IMG/VR virus record: IMGVR_UViG_3300045972_000807
Coordinates: 1 to 64,000 of that record
Length of the DNA: 64,000 nucleotides
Strand: one strand, 5' to 3'
DNA from: a virus
This document shows positions 50,742-60,900 of the stretch, piece after piece (the stretch's first letter is position 1; every line of letters starts with the position of its first letter). The translations under genes were made by a program, and so were the position numbers. The notes under the pieces are model-generated. The model made no database searches. It saw only the letters and a program-made list of their open reading frames with translations, and was not told the DNA's origin.

Positions 50742-51758
50742 TTATGCGTAGAAACTGGGAGCCTTGTTCTTTGTGGCTATGTTAGTGCTTTGGTAGTGCA
50801 AGTCCACCGAGTGGATGAATGGCTGTGTTCCCCCAGTGTTGGCACTTAACACAATTCTTGCAAGTATGAGCGAATCCACTTCCAGGTTAGCCAGTGGTAT
50901 AAGAGAGCCTCCAGTTATCTGGACTTCAGCAATCATGTGTTGGTACTGAGTCGTACTAGACGCCTGTACCCACGTAACAGACACAGGAGCCGTGAAAGCA
51001 GCTTGGTTAAAGCCTTTAGCCTCCGTGAGGTACGCCGTGAAGCTTACTGTCTCGTTTACGCCTGAAGCGTTCAGACTCCAGTGAACGTGAATGAATATGT
51101 CGGTGCCGGGTGCCCAGTCGTGTGGTATGTGGTAGTTGAATGACAGTTCATCGTTTATTCCAAACTGGTACTGGCTTATTGCTCCCCTGTAGGTATTCCA
51201 TGTTGGGGCAGAGCCTCCTCCGCGTACAACCATAGAGCCAATAATGTCGTGCCATCCCCAGGTTGGAGTTACCGTGTCTACCTTTATGCCGTAGCCTGAT
51301 GCCTTGTTGATAACCACGTAGTTAAACAGGTTGCTACTGCTACCTGCTACGTTGACCCAGTTAGTTCCGTCAAACTGCAAAATGTTACCTGTGGCGGGAG
51401 AGGTAAGCACCACATCCGACAATGCACTAATAGACGAGGTAACAGTAACAGGAGAACCAGTAGACGTAATTCTTCCCTTTGCGTCTACAGTGAAAGGTGT
51501 AATCTGTGTACTTACGTTGTTGTAGGTACCTGCTGTAACGCCTGAGTTAGCCAGAGTGAAAGCACCTGCGCCCCTGGACAGGCTTCCCGTAACGTCCCCG
51601 GTTACCGTAGCCGAACCTACCTCAACCACGGTGGTTCCCTTAAGGGTAAATAGCACGCCGTCGGCTGTGTTAACCGCTACCTCCCCAGCTACAAGCTGTA
51701 GGTTGGTGGGTACCTTATTCGCTACCGAAGATTTCTTCAATAGAATTGTTTGTGCCAT
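50742..51758 (-). CDS. Tail fibre-type protein (paralogue 1)
   Basis: A 338-residue protein. Residues 1-45 (QTILLKKSSVANKVPT then GEVAVNTADG) match the N-termini of two other fibre genes here and resemble the N-terminal attachment part of phage receptor-binding proteins. Next comes one copy of the repeat TGDVTG...SGVTAGTY...FTVDAKGRI, then a unique ~170-residue C-terminal beta domain that may bind the receptor. Confidence 0.75.
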   Translation of the reverse strand: MAQTILLKKSSVANKVPTNLQLVAGEVAVNTADGVLFTLKGTTVVEVGSATVTGDVTGSLSRGAGAFTLANSGVTAGTYNNVSTQITPFTVDAKGRITSTGSPVTVTSSISALSDVVLTSPATGNILQFDGTNWVNVAGSSSNLFNYVVINKASGYGIKVDTVTPTWGWHDIIGSMVVRGGGSAPTWNTYRGAISQYQFGINDELSFNYHIPHDWAPGTDIFIHVHWSLNASGVNETVSFTAYLTEAKGFNQAAFTAPVSVTWVQASSTTQYQHMIAEVQITGGSLIPLANLEVDSLILARIVLSANTGGTQPFIHSVDLHYQSTNIATKNKAPSFYA

Positions 51759-51760
51759 GT

Positions 51761-52189
51761 TTATTTACCGTAGTTAGATTTAGGTAAGAAACAGAGTAGG
51801 TTGTACAGACTGTTAGGGCTGTATATAGCCGGGCTAGGGATAAGCAGGGCAGTAGCACACCACTCAGAGCAAAAGCTAGCGCCTTTTGGTGCTAGGTTAA
51901 AGTTGAAGAACTGATCCAAGAGAAGGAGGGCAACAGAGTACTTTGTGCCTTTAGTATCTGCAAAGTACGTTTTAACTTCCACAGCCTGAGCCCAAGGAAC
52001 TTCTACTAGGTCCCAGGTTTCAGTATCGTTAAAATCTATTTTCTTACGCCGAACTCCTCCGTCGCGTGCTGTAGACGTGTAGCCTTCGCCGTCCATAACT
52101 ATCTCACAGTGGCTATAAGGGCCGTGGGTAAACCTGCGGATAAGACTGTCTACCCAGTTACCGGGTGCTTTGTAAAAGGCTACTTGCAT
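51761..52189 (-). CDS. NlpC/P60-like (YiiX-type) cysteine hydrolase
   Basis: A 142-residue protein with the permuted NlpC/P60 pattern: His27 in GPYSHCEIVMDG and Cys107 in SFCSEWCATAL. Such enzymes cleave peptide or amide bonds, often in peptidoglycan or lipids. It could be the endolysin or a tail-associated wall hydrolase; no signal peptide is seen. TTGGAG 8 bases upstream supports the ATG at 52189; a start at 52252 would overlap the preceding gene. Confidence 0.7.
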   Translation of the reverse strand: MQVAFYKAPGNWVDSLIRRFTHGPYSHCEIVMDGEGYTSTARDGGVRRKKIDFNDTETWDLVEVPWAQAVEVKTYFADTKGTKYSVALLLLDQFFNFNLAPKGASFCSEWCATALLIPSPAIYSPNSLYNLLCFLPKSNYGK

Positions 52190-52203
52190 TAGGTGTTCTC
52201 CAA

Positions 52204-52749
52204 CTAAAAGATTATTGCGTTTGGGTAAACATCCGTGTACACCAAGGGCCACATAGGTACAACGGCAACTGAGTAAAAATCGTAGTTACCTGGGTCACTC
52301 GATGCCAGCATGTTAGCATGGTGAGCCTCGGCTATTCCAAAAGTTTGCATGTCCTGAGTAGCTACTTGCATGAACACACCCAAAGCTAGTTCGGGTGCCA
52401 TCGCAACAAAATCGCCTGTCATAGTTTTCCACATGATACCGGAAGGCATGCTAGCGCCCATCATAACTAGTCCGAGGTATTGGATACGCGAGCTATTGTC
52501 GGTGTGAAACCAGTAATCTCCTACTTTTACGCCAGAAAATTTACGAAGGTCTCTATCCACTTGAATAGATTTCCACATCTGTTGTTTTACCATTTCCAAG
52601 CAGTCAGCGTCTAGCGTTTCTTGCGAGGGGAGGGCATCCCCTGAAACCCACACTAGGTTTTCGTAAACCGAGCCGTCACCCGATGACTGCACAAGAACTG
52701 TTGGGTACTTTTCAGAGATAGCCTGTATATACGTGACTGTTATAGCCAT
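52204..52749 (-). CDS. Tail fibre assembly-type protein (DUF4376-like)
   Basis: A 181-residue protein. The region KVGDYWFHTDNSSRIQYLG followed by MWKTMTGDFVAMAPELA and a His-containing helix resembles the DUF4376 domain found in fibre-assembly and tail proteins. It lies between fibre genes, which supports a chaperone or tip role. Confidence 0.65.
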   Translation of the reverse strand: MAITVTYIQAISEKYPTVLVQSSGDGSVYENLVWVSGDALPSQETLDADCLEMVKQQMWKSIQVDRDLRKFSGVKVGDYWFHTDNSSRIQYLGLVMMGASMPSGIMWKTMTGDFVAMAPELALGVFMQVATQDMQTFGIAEAHHANMLASSDPGNYDFYSVAVVPMWPLVYTDVYPNAIIF

Positions 52750-52758
52750 TTTGCATCC

Positions 52759-53535
52759 TTAAGAAAATTCTTGAACCGTGATGCCGTTACGTGCCAGCAT
52801 ACCGTTAAACATCGCGTTCTTACCCTGGTTAACGTACCAGGTACCTGAGGCACTTGCGCCTACGTAAAGCGTATAGGTAACCGCTGAAACTGTAGAAGGA
52901 GCATCGTTAATGGTAAATGTCATAGGCACAGGTTGTCCAGACTGCCAACAGGTATTGCAGAACACGCCAATGCAGGTTGTACCTCGAAATAAAGAGGCGT
53001 TAAGTTGTCTACCACTCTGGTTGTGGTCGAACGTAAATGAGCCAGAAATGTTTATTCGGCTAGCTGTAGCGTTTGGTGTTATTACCTGGGACCAAATAGC
53101 TGTCCCTGCTGTTGATGTTGTTGGTGTACTGTTGGATATAGCTAGAAGTGTATTGCCGCTCTGTGCTGCAATTACAGATGTTTGCGACTGTAGGACAATT
53201 CCTGAACCGAAAGATACTGCTACGTTAGTTACTGAGACTATACGGCCCTTAGCGTCTACAGTGAACTGTGGAATTTGTGCTGCACTACCGTAAGTTCCAG
53301 CTACTGCGCCTGAAGCGGCTAAGGTAAGTGTTCCCGCCTGCCCTGAAATAGTGCCTGTAACGTCACCAGTAAGAGTGGCTGCGCCTATCTCTACTACCGA
53401 TGCAGTTCCGTTATTTTTTGAAAGGTAAAGCTTACCGTCGTAGGTATTTACGCCTAGTTCACCCAGTGCTAGCTGAACCGTGGTTGGCACTCGGGCAGGT
53501 ACTGACGAGCGTTTAAGAAGAATCTGTTGAGTCAT
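52759..53535 (-). CDS. Tail fibre-type protein (paralogue 2)
   Basis: A 258-residue protein with the same N-terminal module as its neighbours (QQILLKRSSVPARVPT, GELGVNTYDGKLYL), one LTGDVTG...GAVAGTYG...FTVDAKGRI repeat and a distinct ~130-residue C-terminal beta domain (ends GITVQEFS) that resembles a jellyroll/TNF-like tip. Confidence 0.75.
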   Translation of the reverse strand: MTQQILLKRSSVPARVPTTVQLALGELGVNTYDGKLYLSKNNGTASVVEIGAATLTGDVTGTISGQAGTLTLAASGAVAGTYGSAAQIPQFTVDAKGRIVSVTNVAVSFGSGIVLQSQTSVIAAQSGNTLLAISNSTPTTSTAGTAIWSQVITPNATASRINISGSFTFDHNQSGRQLNASLFRGTTCIGVFCNTCWQSGQPVPMTFTINDAPSTVSAVTYTLYVGASASGTWYVNQGKNAMFNGMLARNGITVQEFS

Positions 53536-53564
53536 GTAATCGTCCTATATAGGAAAAGGAAGGA

Positions 53565-53584
53565 GGCCCGCTATATAGCGGGCC
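53565..53584 (-). terminator. GC palindrome between fibre genes
   Basis: GGCCCGCTATATAGCGGGCC is a perfect 20-base palindrome. On the minus strand it is followed by TCCTTCCTTTTCC, a pyrimidine-rich run. It lies after the 586-residue fibre gene and before the next fibre gene. A second short palindrome, CCTATATAGG, lies at 53544-53553. Confidence 0.65.
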
Positions 53585-53604
53585 TATTGTCGGTCAACTA
53601 AAGG

Positions 53605-55365
53605 TTAAAAGCTTCCGCCGTCGATGGTGTCGGTGTTACGCAGGCCGTCGGTAATACCGTAGCCCGTGATAGTGGTCGGGGTACCAGTGATGGAGCTAAA
53701 CGCTGGAGTGATCGTTGTAGCCGAACCGGCAGCGGTAACACGACCCTTAGCATCCACCGTGAACGAGCTATGCTGGGTAGCAGAGTTGCTGTAGGTTCCA
53801 GCAGTTACGCCGGATGCCGCCAGGGTTACAGCAAAGCTGCCTGTGCCTGTACCGGTAGCATCGCCAGTCAGCGTGATCGTTTGATCGCCGCTGTTGGTGC
53901 CTGTCAAACCCAGGTCAGTCTTGAGCGTAGCCAGCGTGTTGACTTCAGGCGCGCCGGTACCCGCTGTCTTGCGATAGATCAGGCTGGCGGTTGCCATGTT
54001 AGCCATCTTGGCCAGAGTCACTGCACCTGCAGCAATAGTACCTGTGATTGCTGTAGTACCTGTACCAGTAACGTCACCACCCAAGGTAATTGCCTGATTG
54101 CCAGTGATGTACGCACTGGAGTCAAAAGAGGCAACACCGTTGGTCAGCTTAACCAGGCCAGTGGACACGCTGGACAAAGCCGCAATGCTTGTGAGCTTTG
54201 CGTTGAGTGCTTGCGCGTCGGTGACACCATAGCCGGCCAAGGTTGTTGGGGTACCGGTAATGGAGCTGAAAGCTGGGGCAATGGTTGTGGGGGCGCCCAC
54301 GGAGGTAATTCGGCCCTTAGCATCCACAGTGAACGAGCTATGCTGAGTTGCGCTGTTGTCGTAGGTACCTGCGGTTACGCCCGAGGCTGAAAGCGTAAGC
54401 GCGATAGAGCCTGTGCTGAGGGCTGTTGCAGACGCAGTAGCGTCACCGGTTACAGCCAGTGTCTGCGTAGAAGCCAGTTGGGCTACGTTGGTAACGTTAC
54501 CCAGGCCTACGTCTGTGCTTGTGAGCACAACAGTGCCCGATCGGCCAGCAACGCTGATTACTTCGTTGGCAATGCCGTCGATCTTGTCCCATGTAGTTCC
54601 GTCAAAAACAACAGAGTCACCAACGTTCCATTGGCTGAGTCCGTCTAAGCTAGTTGCGCCAGCAGTAGCTACCTTGTAGTAGTAACCTTTGGTTCCCGTG
54701 CTAGATACAAGCGCAGGGATATTGGTTGTAGCGTTCCACGTACCTTGGTAGTTTAATCCACCAATCAACGATGACGGGATTTGGGCTGTGGTGAGCTTAC
54801 CAGTGCCGTCCAAGGTAGCAACACCTGAAGCTGCGCCCAGTTGCGTGGTGGAGACAGCGCCGATAGCCGCAGGTGTGACGTTAACCGCAGTAGCGGAAGT
54901 AACGCGGCCCTTGGCGTCCACAGTAACCTGTGCAACTGCTGAGCTTGAACCATAGGTACCTGCGGTAACACCTGATGCTGCCAAGGTAAGAGCCACCGAA
55001 GTAGAGCCTGAACCTGTTGCGTCGCCTGTGTAGGATATCGACTGGTTGCCGGTCAGGTAGGCGCTTGTATCCAGAGAGGCCGCGCCTGCGGTCAGCTTAA
55101 CCAAGCCTGTGCTGGAAGTAGACAGGGCGGCGACAGAGGTTAGAGTAGCATTAGAAGCCTGCAGTGCGTCGGTGATACCGTAGCCAGCCAACGTTGTTGG
55201 CTTATTGAACACGGTAGCCCAATCGTTCAAAGCTACGATAGCGCCAGCCAGGTTCTTGAAGAACAGCTTGCTGTCAGCGTAGTTGATTGCTATTTCGCCG
55301 AATGCCAATGAGGGAGGTACGTTTGTGGCTGTGCCTGATTTTTTGATAAGAATTGTCTGAGACAT
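53605..55365 (-). CDS. Tail fibre-type protein with tandem repeats (paralogue 3)
   Basis: A 586-residue protein. The N-terminus (QTILIKKSGTATNVPP, GEIAINYADSKLFF) matches paralogues 1 and 2. It contains three copies of the TGDATG...[10 protein letters not shown]...VDAKGRVT repeat and four of the (T)LAGYGITD-type unit, and ends in IDGGSF. It should form a trimeric beta-rich shaft. There is no distinct C-terminal receptor domain, so another protein may provide the tip. Confidence 0.75.
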   Translation of the reverse strand: MSQTILIKKSGTATNVPPSLAFGEIAINYADSKLFFKNLAGAIVALNDWATVFNKPTTLAGYGITDALQASNATLTSVAALSTSSTGLVKLTAGAASLDTSAYLTGNQSISYTGDATGSGSTSVALTLAASGVTAGTYGSSSAVAQVTVDAKGRVTSATAVNVTPAAIGAVSTTQLGAASGVATLDGTGKLTTAQIPSSLIGGLNYQGTWNATTNIPALVSSTGTKGYYYKVATAGATSLDGLSQWNVGDSVVFDGTTWDKIDGIANEVISVAGRSGTVVLTSTDVGLGNVTNVAQLASTQTLAVTGDATASATALSTGSIALTLSASGVTAGTYDNSATQHSSFTVDAKGRITSVGAPTTIAPAFSSITGTPTTLAGYGVTDAQALNAKLTSIAALSSVSTGLVKLTNGVASFDSSAYITGNQAITLGGDVTGTGTTAITGTIAAGAVTLAKMANMATASLIYRKTAGTGAPEVNTLATLKTDLGLTGTNSGDQTITLTGDATGTGTGSFAVTLAASGVTAGTYSNSATQHSSFTVDAKGRVTAAGSATTITPAFSSITGTPTTITGYGITDGLRNTDTIDGGSF

Positions 55366-55398
55366 GATACACTTTCTAAGGGTTGAGGTTGCAAAAGG

Positions 55399-55605
55399 TT
55401 AAAAAATTCCGCCGTCCATAACTAAGGCTTCGACGAACGTAGCAAGTTCCGTGGTGGGTAGGTTTGCCATTGGGACTAGCCCTGAGTCATCCAATGGTGC
55501 AATGCCTCCCGGCATGCCCTTCTTTTCGGAAATATCAGTTTCCACCTCGGTTTCGGTAGCTAGGGACGTATCTAGCTGGCCGGATCTTACTACGGTTCGT
55601 GCCAT
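55399..55605 (-). CDS. Small fibre-related protein
   Basis: A 68-residue protein with GGIAPLDDSGLVPMANLP, a motif common in phage tail fibres, and a C-terminus VMDGGIF resembling the IDGGSF end of the neighbouring fibre. It may be a small fibre segment or adaptor, or a remnant of a longer fibre gene. Confidence 0.6.
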   Translation of the reverse strand: MARTVVRSGQLDTSLATETEVETDISEKKGMPGGIAPLDDSGLVPMANLPTTELATFVEALVMDGGIF

Positions 55606-55663
55606 GGTTTATTACCTGTTTAGTTAATTAGAGTTCCCATTAAATTGAATTTGAAGAATGCGG

Positions 55664-56599
55664 CTATTGGTTAGGGAATGGAGAACTTGTAACTGTAAAG
55701 TTTGAGGTATACCTGGCAACTCCGCTAGTAATACGCAAATCGTCCAGATAGTCCTGTGCGTAGCCGTTAGAGAACCCGCCTATGGTAAGGGGTACCGCGG
55801 CGTTGTACTGAGGTGTTCCATTCATAGTCGCAGTTCCGTCCAAAACACCATCTAGGAATACTCTAAGAGTTGTTCCCTGCTTGGTCATTGCAATATGCCG
55901 CCAGCCACTTCCTACGGCTACTGTTGTTGCCCCGGCTAGTGCGTTTGTGGTACCGTTGAAATAGAACCAAACTACGCGTCCCGTAGACCCAATACCGAAT
56001 GACCAGTAGTCACTGCCGCCTGTTGCGGTCATGTGTCCAACCTGGATTGGCTGGGTAGCAGTCCCCTTAGCCAATTGATGGTTAATCCACATTTCGATAG
56101 TGAAATCAGACTGTGCCCAGTTAGTCAATGCTGTGGTGTACGGGAACGTTGCGTAACGCGCAGTTCCGTCCATGTTCAAACTTTGGCTAAACTTTGCACC
56201 CGAACTAAAGTAAGCCATGCTATGGTTAGTAGCAACGTTGCCCTTTTGATCTGTAAGATTACCATCAAAGTGGCATAGCAAGGCTACGTTTGCAAAGTAC
56301 GGATCTGAAGCGGGTGGCTGGACCGTACAGTTAGCTGATGCCTGACCTTGGCCGTTTAAGGGGCTCCAAGGTTGCGTAGCCGTTACCGTGCAACTTCCCG
56401 CGGCAACTACAGTGGCAGTCGAACCTGCTATTGAAATAATACCCGAGTCGCTAGAGGTATATGTCCACGACGTAGTCAGAGTTGACGAAGGGGGAGTTAT
56501 AGTAAAAGGTGCATCACCAAAAGTCTTGGTGGGCATTGAAAATGTACCTAGTACAGGCATAGTATCGCCTAGGTACCCCTGTGAAGATATTATAGACAT
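55664..56599 (-). CDS. Ig-like plus LamG-like jellyroll protein
   Basis: A 311-residue protein. Residues ~17-95 resemble a bacterial Ig-like (Big) domain: TWTYTSSDSGI then VTATQPW. Residues ~105-311 are a LamG/concanavalin-like jellyroll (FTIEMWIN, WRHIAMTKQG, LRVFLDGVL, YLDDLRITSGVARYT). It is related to each unit of the giant protein at the right edge. Probable carbohydrate binding on the host surface. Confidence 0.8.
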   Translation of the reverse strand: MSIISSQGYLGDTMPVLGTFSMPTKTFGDAPFTITPPSSTLTTSWTYTSSDSGIISIAGSTATVVAAGSCTVTATQPWSPLNGQGQASANCTVQPPASDPYFANVALLCHFDGNLTDQKGNVATNHSMAYFSSGAKFSQSLNMDGTARYATFPYTTALTNWAQSDFTIEMWINHQLAKGTATQPIQVGHMTATGGSDYWSFGIGSTGRVVWFYFNGTTNALAGATTVAVGSGWRHIAMTKQGTTLRVFLDGVLDGTATMNGTPQYNAAVPLTIGGFSNGYAQDYLDDLRITSGVARYTSNFTVTSSPFPNQ

Positions 56600-56608
56600 T
56601 TAGTTTCC

Positions 56609-57850
56609 TTAAAACAAGCCCACGCCAGTAGCTAGCCAAGTTGTGGCGTTGACTCGCTTCATTAAGGTAGCTAAACCGTTGACTGCCAGCGTGCGCGTGC
56701 CAGTTGTAGCGGTGCCCACAAGCTTCATGGTGTCGGTAGTAACCGTGATCGTTATAGGCGAGGCAGACGTATTCAAAATCTGAATCACGGTACCAATTGG
56801 GAATGCCACGGCGCTGTTAGCTGGAATAGTGATGTTGCCCGATGCTTCTAGGCAGGTACCTCGGTCAGCTAAAGCTAGCGTGTACGCGCCTACTATTGTT
56901 TGGGGCACATCGCGTAGACGATCAACAAATGCTGTAGAAGCTATCGTAGTACCTGCGGTACCCCACACTTGAGTTGTGGTAGAGGTTACACTGATAGCTG
57001 CCGTACCTGCCAAGGTAATACGTCCTTTGCTGTCTACTTGAATCTGAGGAACGTGCGTAGCGTCACCGTAGTTACCGGCTGTAACGCCGGAGGCCGCTAG
57101 CGTAAGCGCGATAGTACCTGTACCTGAACCTGTGGCATCCCCTGTATAGGTGGTTGAAGGTGGCGTGGATGCTATAACGCTTAGCCCAGTTACACGTCCT
57201 TTGGCGTTAACCGTAATTTGAGGCGTGTTAGTAGCGTCTCCGTAGACACCTGGCGTAACACCTGTATTAGAAAGTGTAGTTGCTATTGTTCCGTTAGCCA
57301 ACGGAGTAGATGCTGCGGTAATGTCTCCGCTAAGTGCTAAGTTTACAGCACCAACATCGGCAATAGCCCGGGCTGCTGTGTAATATTTGTTTACCGTACC
57401 CTCAGTAAGGTTATCGGTGGTAGACCCAGACCAAGTACCTGTTGCTCCCTGAGGTCCTGTAGCTCCGGTTGCCCCGTTAGTCCCTATGTATCCGTTAGCT
57501 CCGGTGGGTCCTTGGGGCCCAGCTGGTCCGTCAATGCCTTGTAAACCTCGAGGGCCTGTAGCACCCGTAGCACCGTCTGACCCAACGTATCCGTTAGCGC
57601 CTGTGGGGCCTGTAGGTCCCTGAGAGCCAGTAGGGCCCTGTGGTCCCTGAATGCCAGGTATACCTTGGGGGCCTGCTGGGCCTGTTGGGCCTGTGGCCTG
57701 TTTAGCTGCCAAGTCTTGCTGAATGCCGTAGATGATACCGTCAAGCTGGACTAGGGCAGCCAGTACGGCGTCAATGTCGCCTAGACGGGCATCGTAAATT
57801 GTTCCGCCTGGTATAGGCATGTTCAAACGGGGTGTGGTACTAACGCTCAT
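56609..57850 (-). CDS. Collagen-like tail fibre protein
   Basis: A 413-residue protein. Residues 54-138 are Gly-x-y triplets typical of collagen ([18 protein letters not shown]), interrupted by GANGYVG and GANGYIG. A fibre section follows with three repeats of TGDATG...[11 protein letters not shown]...VDSKGRIT, and a C-terminal ~100-residue beta domain ([18 protein letters not shown]). It should form a trimer with a thin collagen-like stalk. Confidence 0.82.
   Translation of the reverse strand: MSVSTTPRLNMPIPGGTIYDARLGDIDAVLAALVQLDGIIYGIQQDLAAKQATGPTGPAGPQGIPGIQGPQGPTGSQGPTGPTGANGYVGSDGATGATGPRGLQGIDGPAGPQGPTGANGYIGTNGATGATGPQGATGTWSGSTTDNLTEGTVNKYYTAARAIADVGAVNLALSGDITAASTPLANGTIATTLSNTGVTPGVYGDATNTPQITVNAKGRVTGLSVIASTPPSTTYTGDATGSGTGTIALTLAASGVTAGNYGDATHVPQIQVDSKGRITLAGTAAISVTSTTTQVWGTAGTTIASTAFVDRLRDVPQTIVGAYTLALADRGTCLEASGNITIPANSAVAFPIGTVIQILNTSASPITITVTTDTMKLVGTATTGTRTLAVNGLATLMKRVNATTWLATGVGLF
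57437..57691 (-). repeat. Collagen-like Gly-x-y repeat coding region
   Basis: About 28 consecutive GGN-NNN-NNN codon triplets encode Gly-x-y, with Pro frequent in position x and Thr, Pro and Ala in y. The two GANGY breaks divide the stretch into three segments of similar length. Confidence 0.8.
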
Positions 57851-57875
57851 GATAATTTCCTTGGTTAAAAGTCTT

Positions 57876-57907
57876 AACTAGGCCTAAGAGATTTCTTAGG
57901 CCTAGTT
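57876..57907 (-). terminator. Terminator hairpin after the giant LamG gene
   Basis: AACTAGGCCTAAGA (57876-57889) and TCTTAGGCCTAGTT (57894-57907) form a perfect 14-bp stem with a GATT loop. On the minus strand it follows the stop of the giant gene and is followed by AAGACTTTTAACC. Confidence 0.7.
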
Positions 57908-57917
57908 TGTTGCTACG

Positions 57918-60900
57918 TTAGTTAGTAGGGAACGCTGCGGTGGGTACTGCAAAGTCTGCGGTATACCGGCCAGTGCCCTTAGTTATACGCAGGTCATCAA
58001 TGTATCCAGCGTAGTAGTAAGTTCCTGTTCCAGCATTGTCGAATCCCACGGTAACGCCACTTGCACCTATCGTGTAGTTGGTTGTGTCTGCGTAAGAAGA
58101 TCCAACCTGAACACCGTTAACGTACATCTTAGTCACGCCGTTGACGCGGGACAGAGCGATGTGGTACCAAGTGTTTACTGCCAATACAGGGCCTGTGATA
58201 CGCGCTGCTGTGCTAACATAGTAGGTCAAGGTAGTACCTGAAGCCAGGTACAGCCAAGGGTACGTGCCGTTAGCACCCGCTGGGCGGAAGCCTAACAAGG
58301 TAGCAAACCCGTTAGCCAACGCGGTGGGATAAGTCCAGAACTCCATAGTGAAGTCACCAGTGCCCAAGGCAAGGTTGGCCGAGGAAGGTATCGTTGCGTA
58401 GTCGTTAGCCCCGCTAAGATAAAGCGATCCGTTACCAAACTTGCTGAAGCTGCTGACCTTAGCATTACCTGCCAGAACAACATCGTTAGCACCTGAGGTG
58501 TCTGTCGCCGCACCGTTGGTACCGCTAAGCAGCAACTTGGCATTACTAACCGCGGTTAGCGGGGTGGTAGAGGGCGTGAAGTTAGCTGGGTATTGAGCCG
58601 AGCCTTTAACGATACGCAGGTTGGAAATGTATCCGTTAAAGTAATAGGCTGGCGTAGTAACTACAGGGTCTGTCCTACCTACAGTGGCGCGATACGAGGC
58701 GGACCTAGTGCCAAAAGTGCTTATAGATCCTGACCCTGAAGCGATCCCGTTTATGTAGAAGGTTAAAACTCCGCCGCTAGCCACAAGAGCTATGTGATTC
58801 CACGTATTGACTGAGATAGTGGAAGTAGAACCTAACTGAGAAGCTGTATTACCTACCCCAGTGGCGTACTCAAAGTTAATAGCCCCTGTGGTAAGAATAC
58901 TTACGTCACACTGATGGTTTGCCCAGTTATTAGCCCCGCCGTCACTCAGGAAGACAATCTGTTGAATAGCAGCTAACGAGTTTGTATAAACCCAAGCTTC
59001 AATAGTGAAATCCCCAGCATTGAAGGTCGACAAAGAAGTTCCAGAGTTAGACGCAACTAAGTAATCTGTAGTTCCATTGAAGTAGATAGAGCCACCTTTT
59101 GTTTCGGCGTTGTTTCCAAACGGGCTAAACGTGCCTTGCGTTGGGTTACCTGTAGCTGTAACTGCCAAGGAGTTGGCGCTACTGTCAAGGAATACCTTGT
59201 TGGTAGACACATTCTGGGTAACGTTCTGGATGTCACCTTGTAACAACAAAGAGTTAAAGCTGAAGTACGGGTCAGTAGCACTGCTATCAGGCAATGCAGC
59301 TGTCGGTGCTGTAAAGTTGGCAGTGTACCGAGCTAGGCCGTTAGTGATTCGCAGATCGTCGATGTAGCCAGGAAAGTAGTTAAGTGCACTTGGACCGTAT
59401 CGACCTATAGTAGCCGAGCGTGCCGCGCTAGACGTATAGGTTGAGGTTGCGGTTGCGCTAGCTACACCATTAACGTACACTGTTACGGTGGTACCTACTT
59501 TGCACACAGCCACGTGTGACCAGGTATTCAAAGCAACTGTTGCCGAGCTTGTTATGTTTACCGTGCCGTCAAAGTAGCTAACCGTGTTAGCGGGCAGCAA
59601 CAAAAACTCATCCGTATTGGCAAAACTCACGATGCGTGATGTGCTGGCAGCTGTAGGATAGACCCATGCTTCAATCGTGAAGTTCCCACTGAAAGCTAAA
59701 CCCAGGCTTGGCGACGTTACTAGGTAGTCTGTGCTTCCGTTGAACTTCATAGCGCCTGTGCCGTACTTGACCACCGACGTTTGGGTGGCCGCACCGCTAA
59801 CGGTAACGATAGCGTTCTTACCAGTGCCATCCACAATGCCTGCGCCTACGCCGTTCAGCAAAAGAACCGTGTTGTTCACCGGAGCCAAGGGACCTGTGGG
59901 CACTGCAAAGTTGCTAGTGTACAAAGCTGTACCGTTAACAACTCGAACATTGCTAAGGTAACCGTTGACCAAGCCTGTGACGTCGTTCCGCATACCAATA
60001 TACATTACTGCATTTTGGCCTATCGTTGCAGCCACATTGCCAACGTAAACAGACACACCGTTAACAAAAGCGCGCAGGACGCTGCTTGAGCGAGACACGG
60101 CCAAGTGTGTCCATGTGTTGATTGGAATGTTGGCAGTAGTAGTGAGGTAACCCACTGCAGCGTAACCCCAAGCTATCTTGCCAGTTCCAGTCCCAGGAGT
60201 AATCAGGAACTGGTCACTAGAACCTGAACCGCCGGTGCAGACAATCTCCATGTCACCTGTAGTCTTAGGATAAATCCAAGCTTCAATAGTGTGGTCCCCA
60301 GCAAATATCCAGTTGCTGCTTGCAGGGGCAGTAAAGTAGTCTGTTGAGCCATTGAAGTACAGGGAGCCGCCGTGAACAGCCGGGTTGTAGGTTACGGACG
60401 AGAACGGAGAAAACGCCTGAATACTAGGAGTTCCCGAGGGAGTCAAAGTAAAGTTGCTGGCACTGTTATCCTTGAAACGGTTGCTCTGAAGAGCAAGTAC
60501 GCTTGTACCGGCTACAGCAGTCAAGGGACTTGTAGTAGGCGTGAATCCGGCCGAGTAGAGCGCTGTACCTTTTACAAGGCGGAAGTTGCTCATGTAACCT
60601 GTGAGGGGAGCCCAACCTGGAAATCCACCAAGGTTCAAAGGTTGTGAAACCGTATTGACTTCCATGGAGCTTGTATAGCCTGTTCCCGAAGCAAGAGTCT
60701 TGGACACACCGTCTATGAACAGCAACCAAGTTCCCGAAGACCGAACTACAGCAATGTGCTGCCATTTATTGGCAACTACGGCACCAGTAGGTCCTGAGAA
60801 GTAGTTGAACGCACCGCCGCCGTCAGAGCCTGCCAGTATGAAAGCACCGGTGGCGTCAACAGAAACGTACCATTGGAAGTTAGCCCAGCCACTACCCGAG

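Noticed and set aside
57484-57744. Minus-strand frame rich in Gln, Ala and Leu within the collagen-like gene
   Set aside because: It is a frame-shifted reading of the Gly-x-y repeat and has no independent start signal.
50742-57850. Possible diversity-generating retroelement, suggested by Mtd-like fibre N-termini
   Set aside because: No reverse transcriptase and no template/variable repeat pair are seen in the window.
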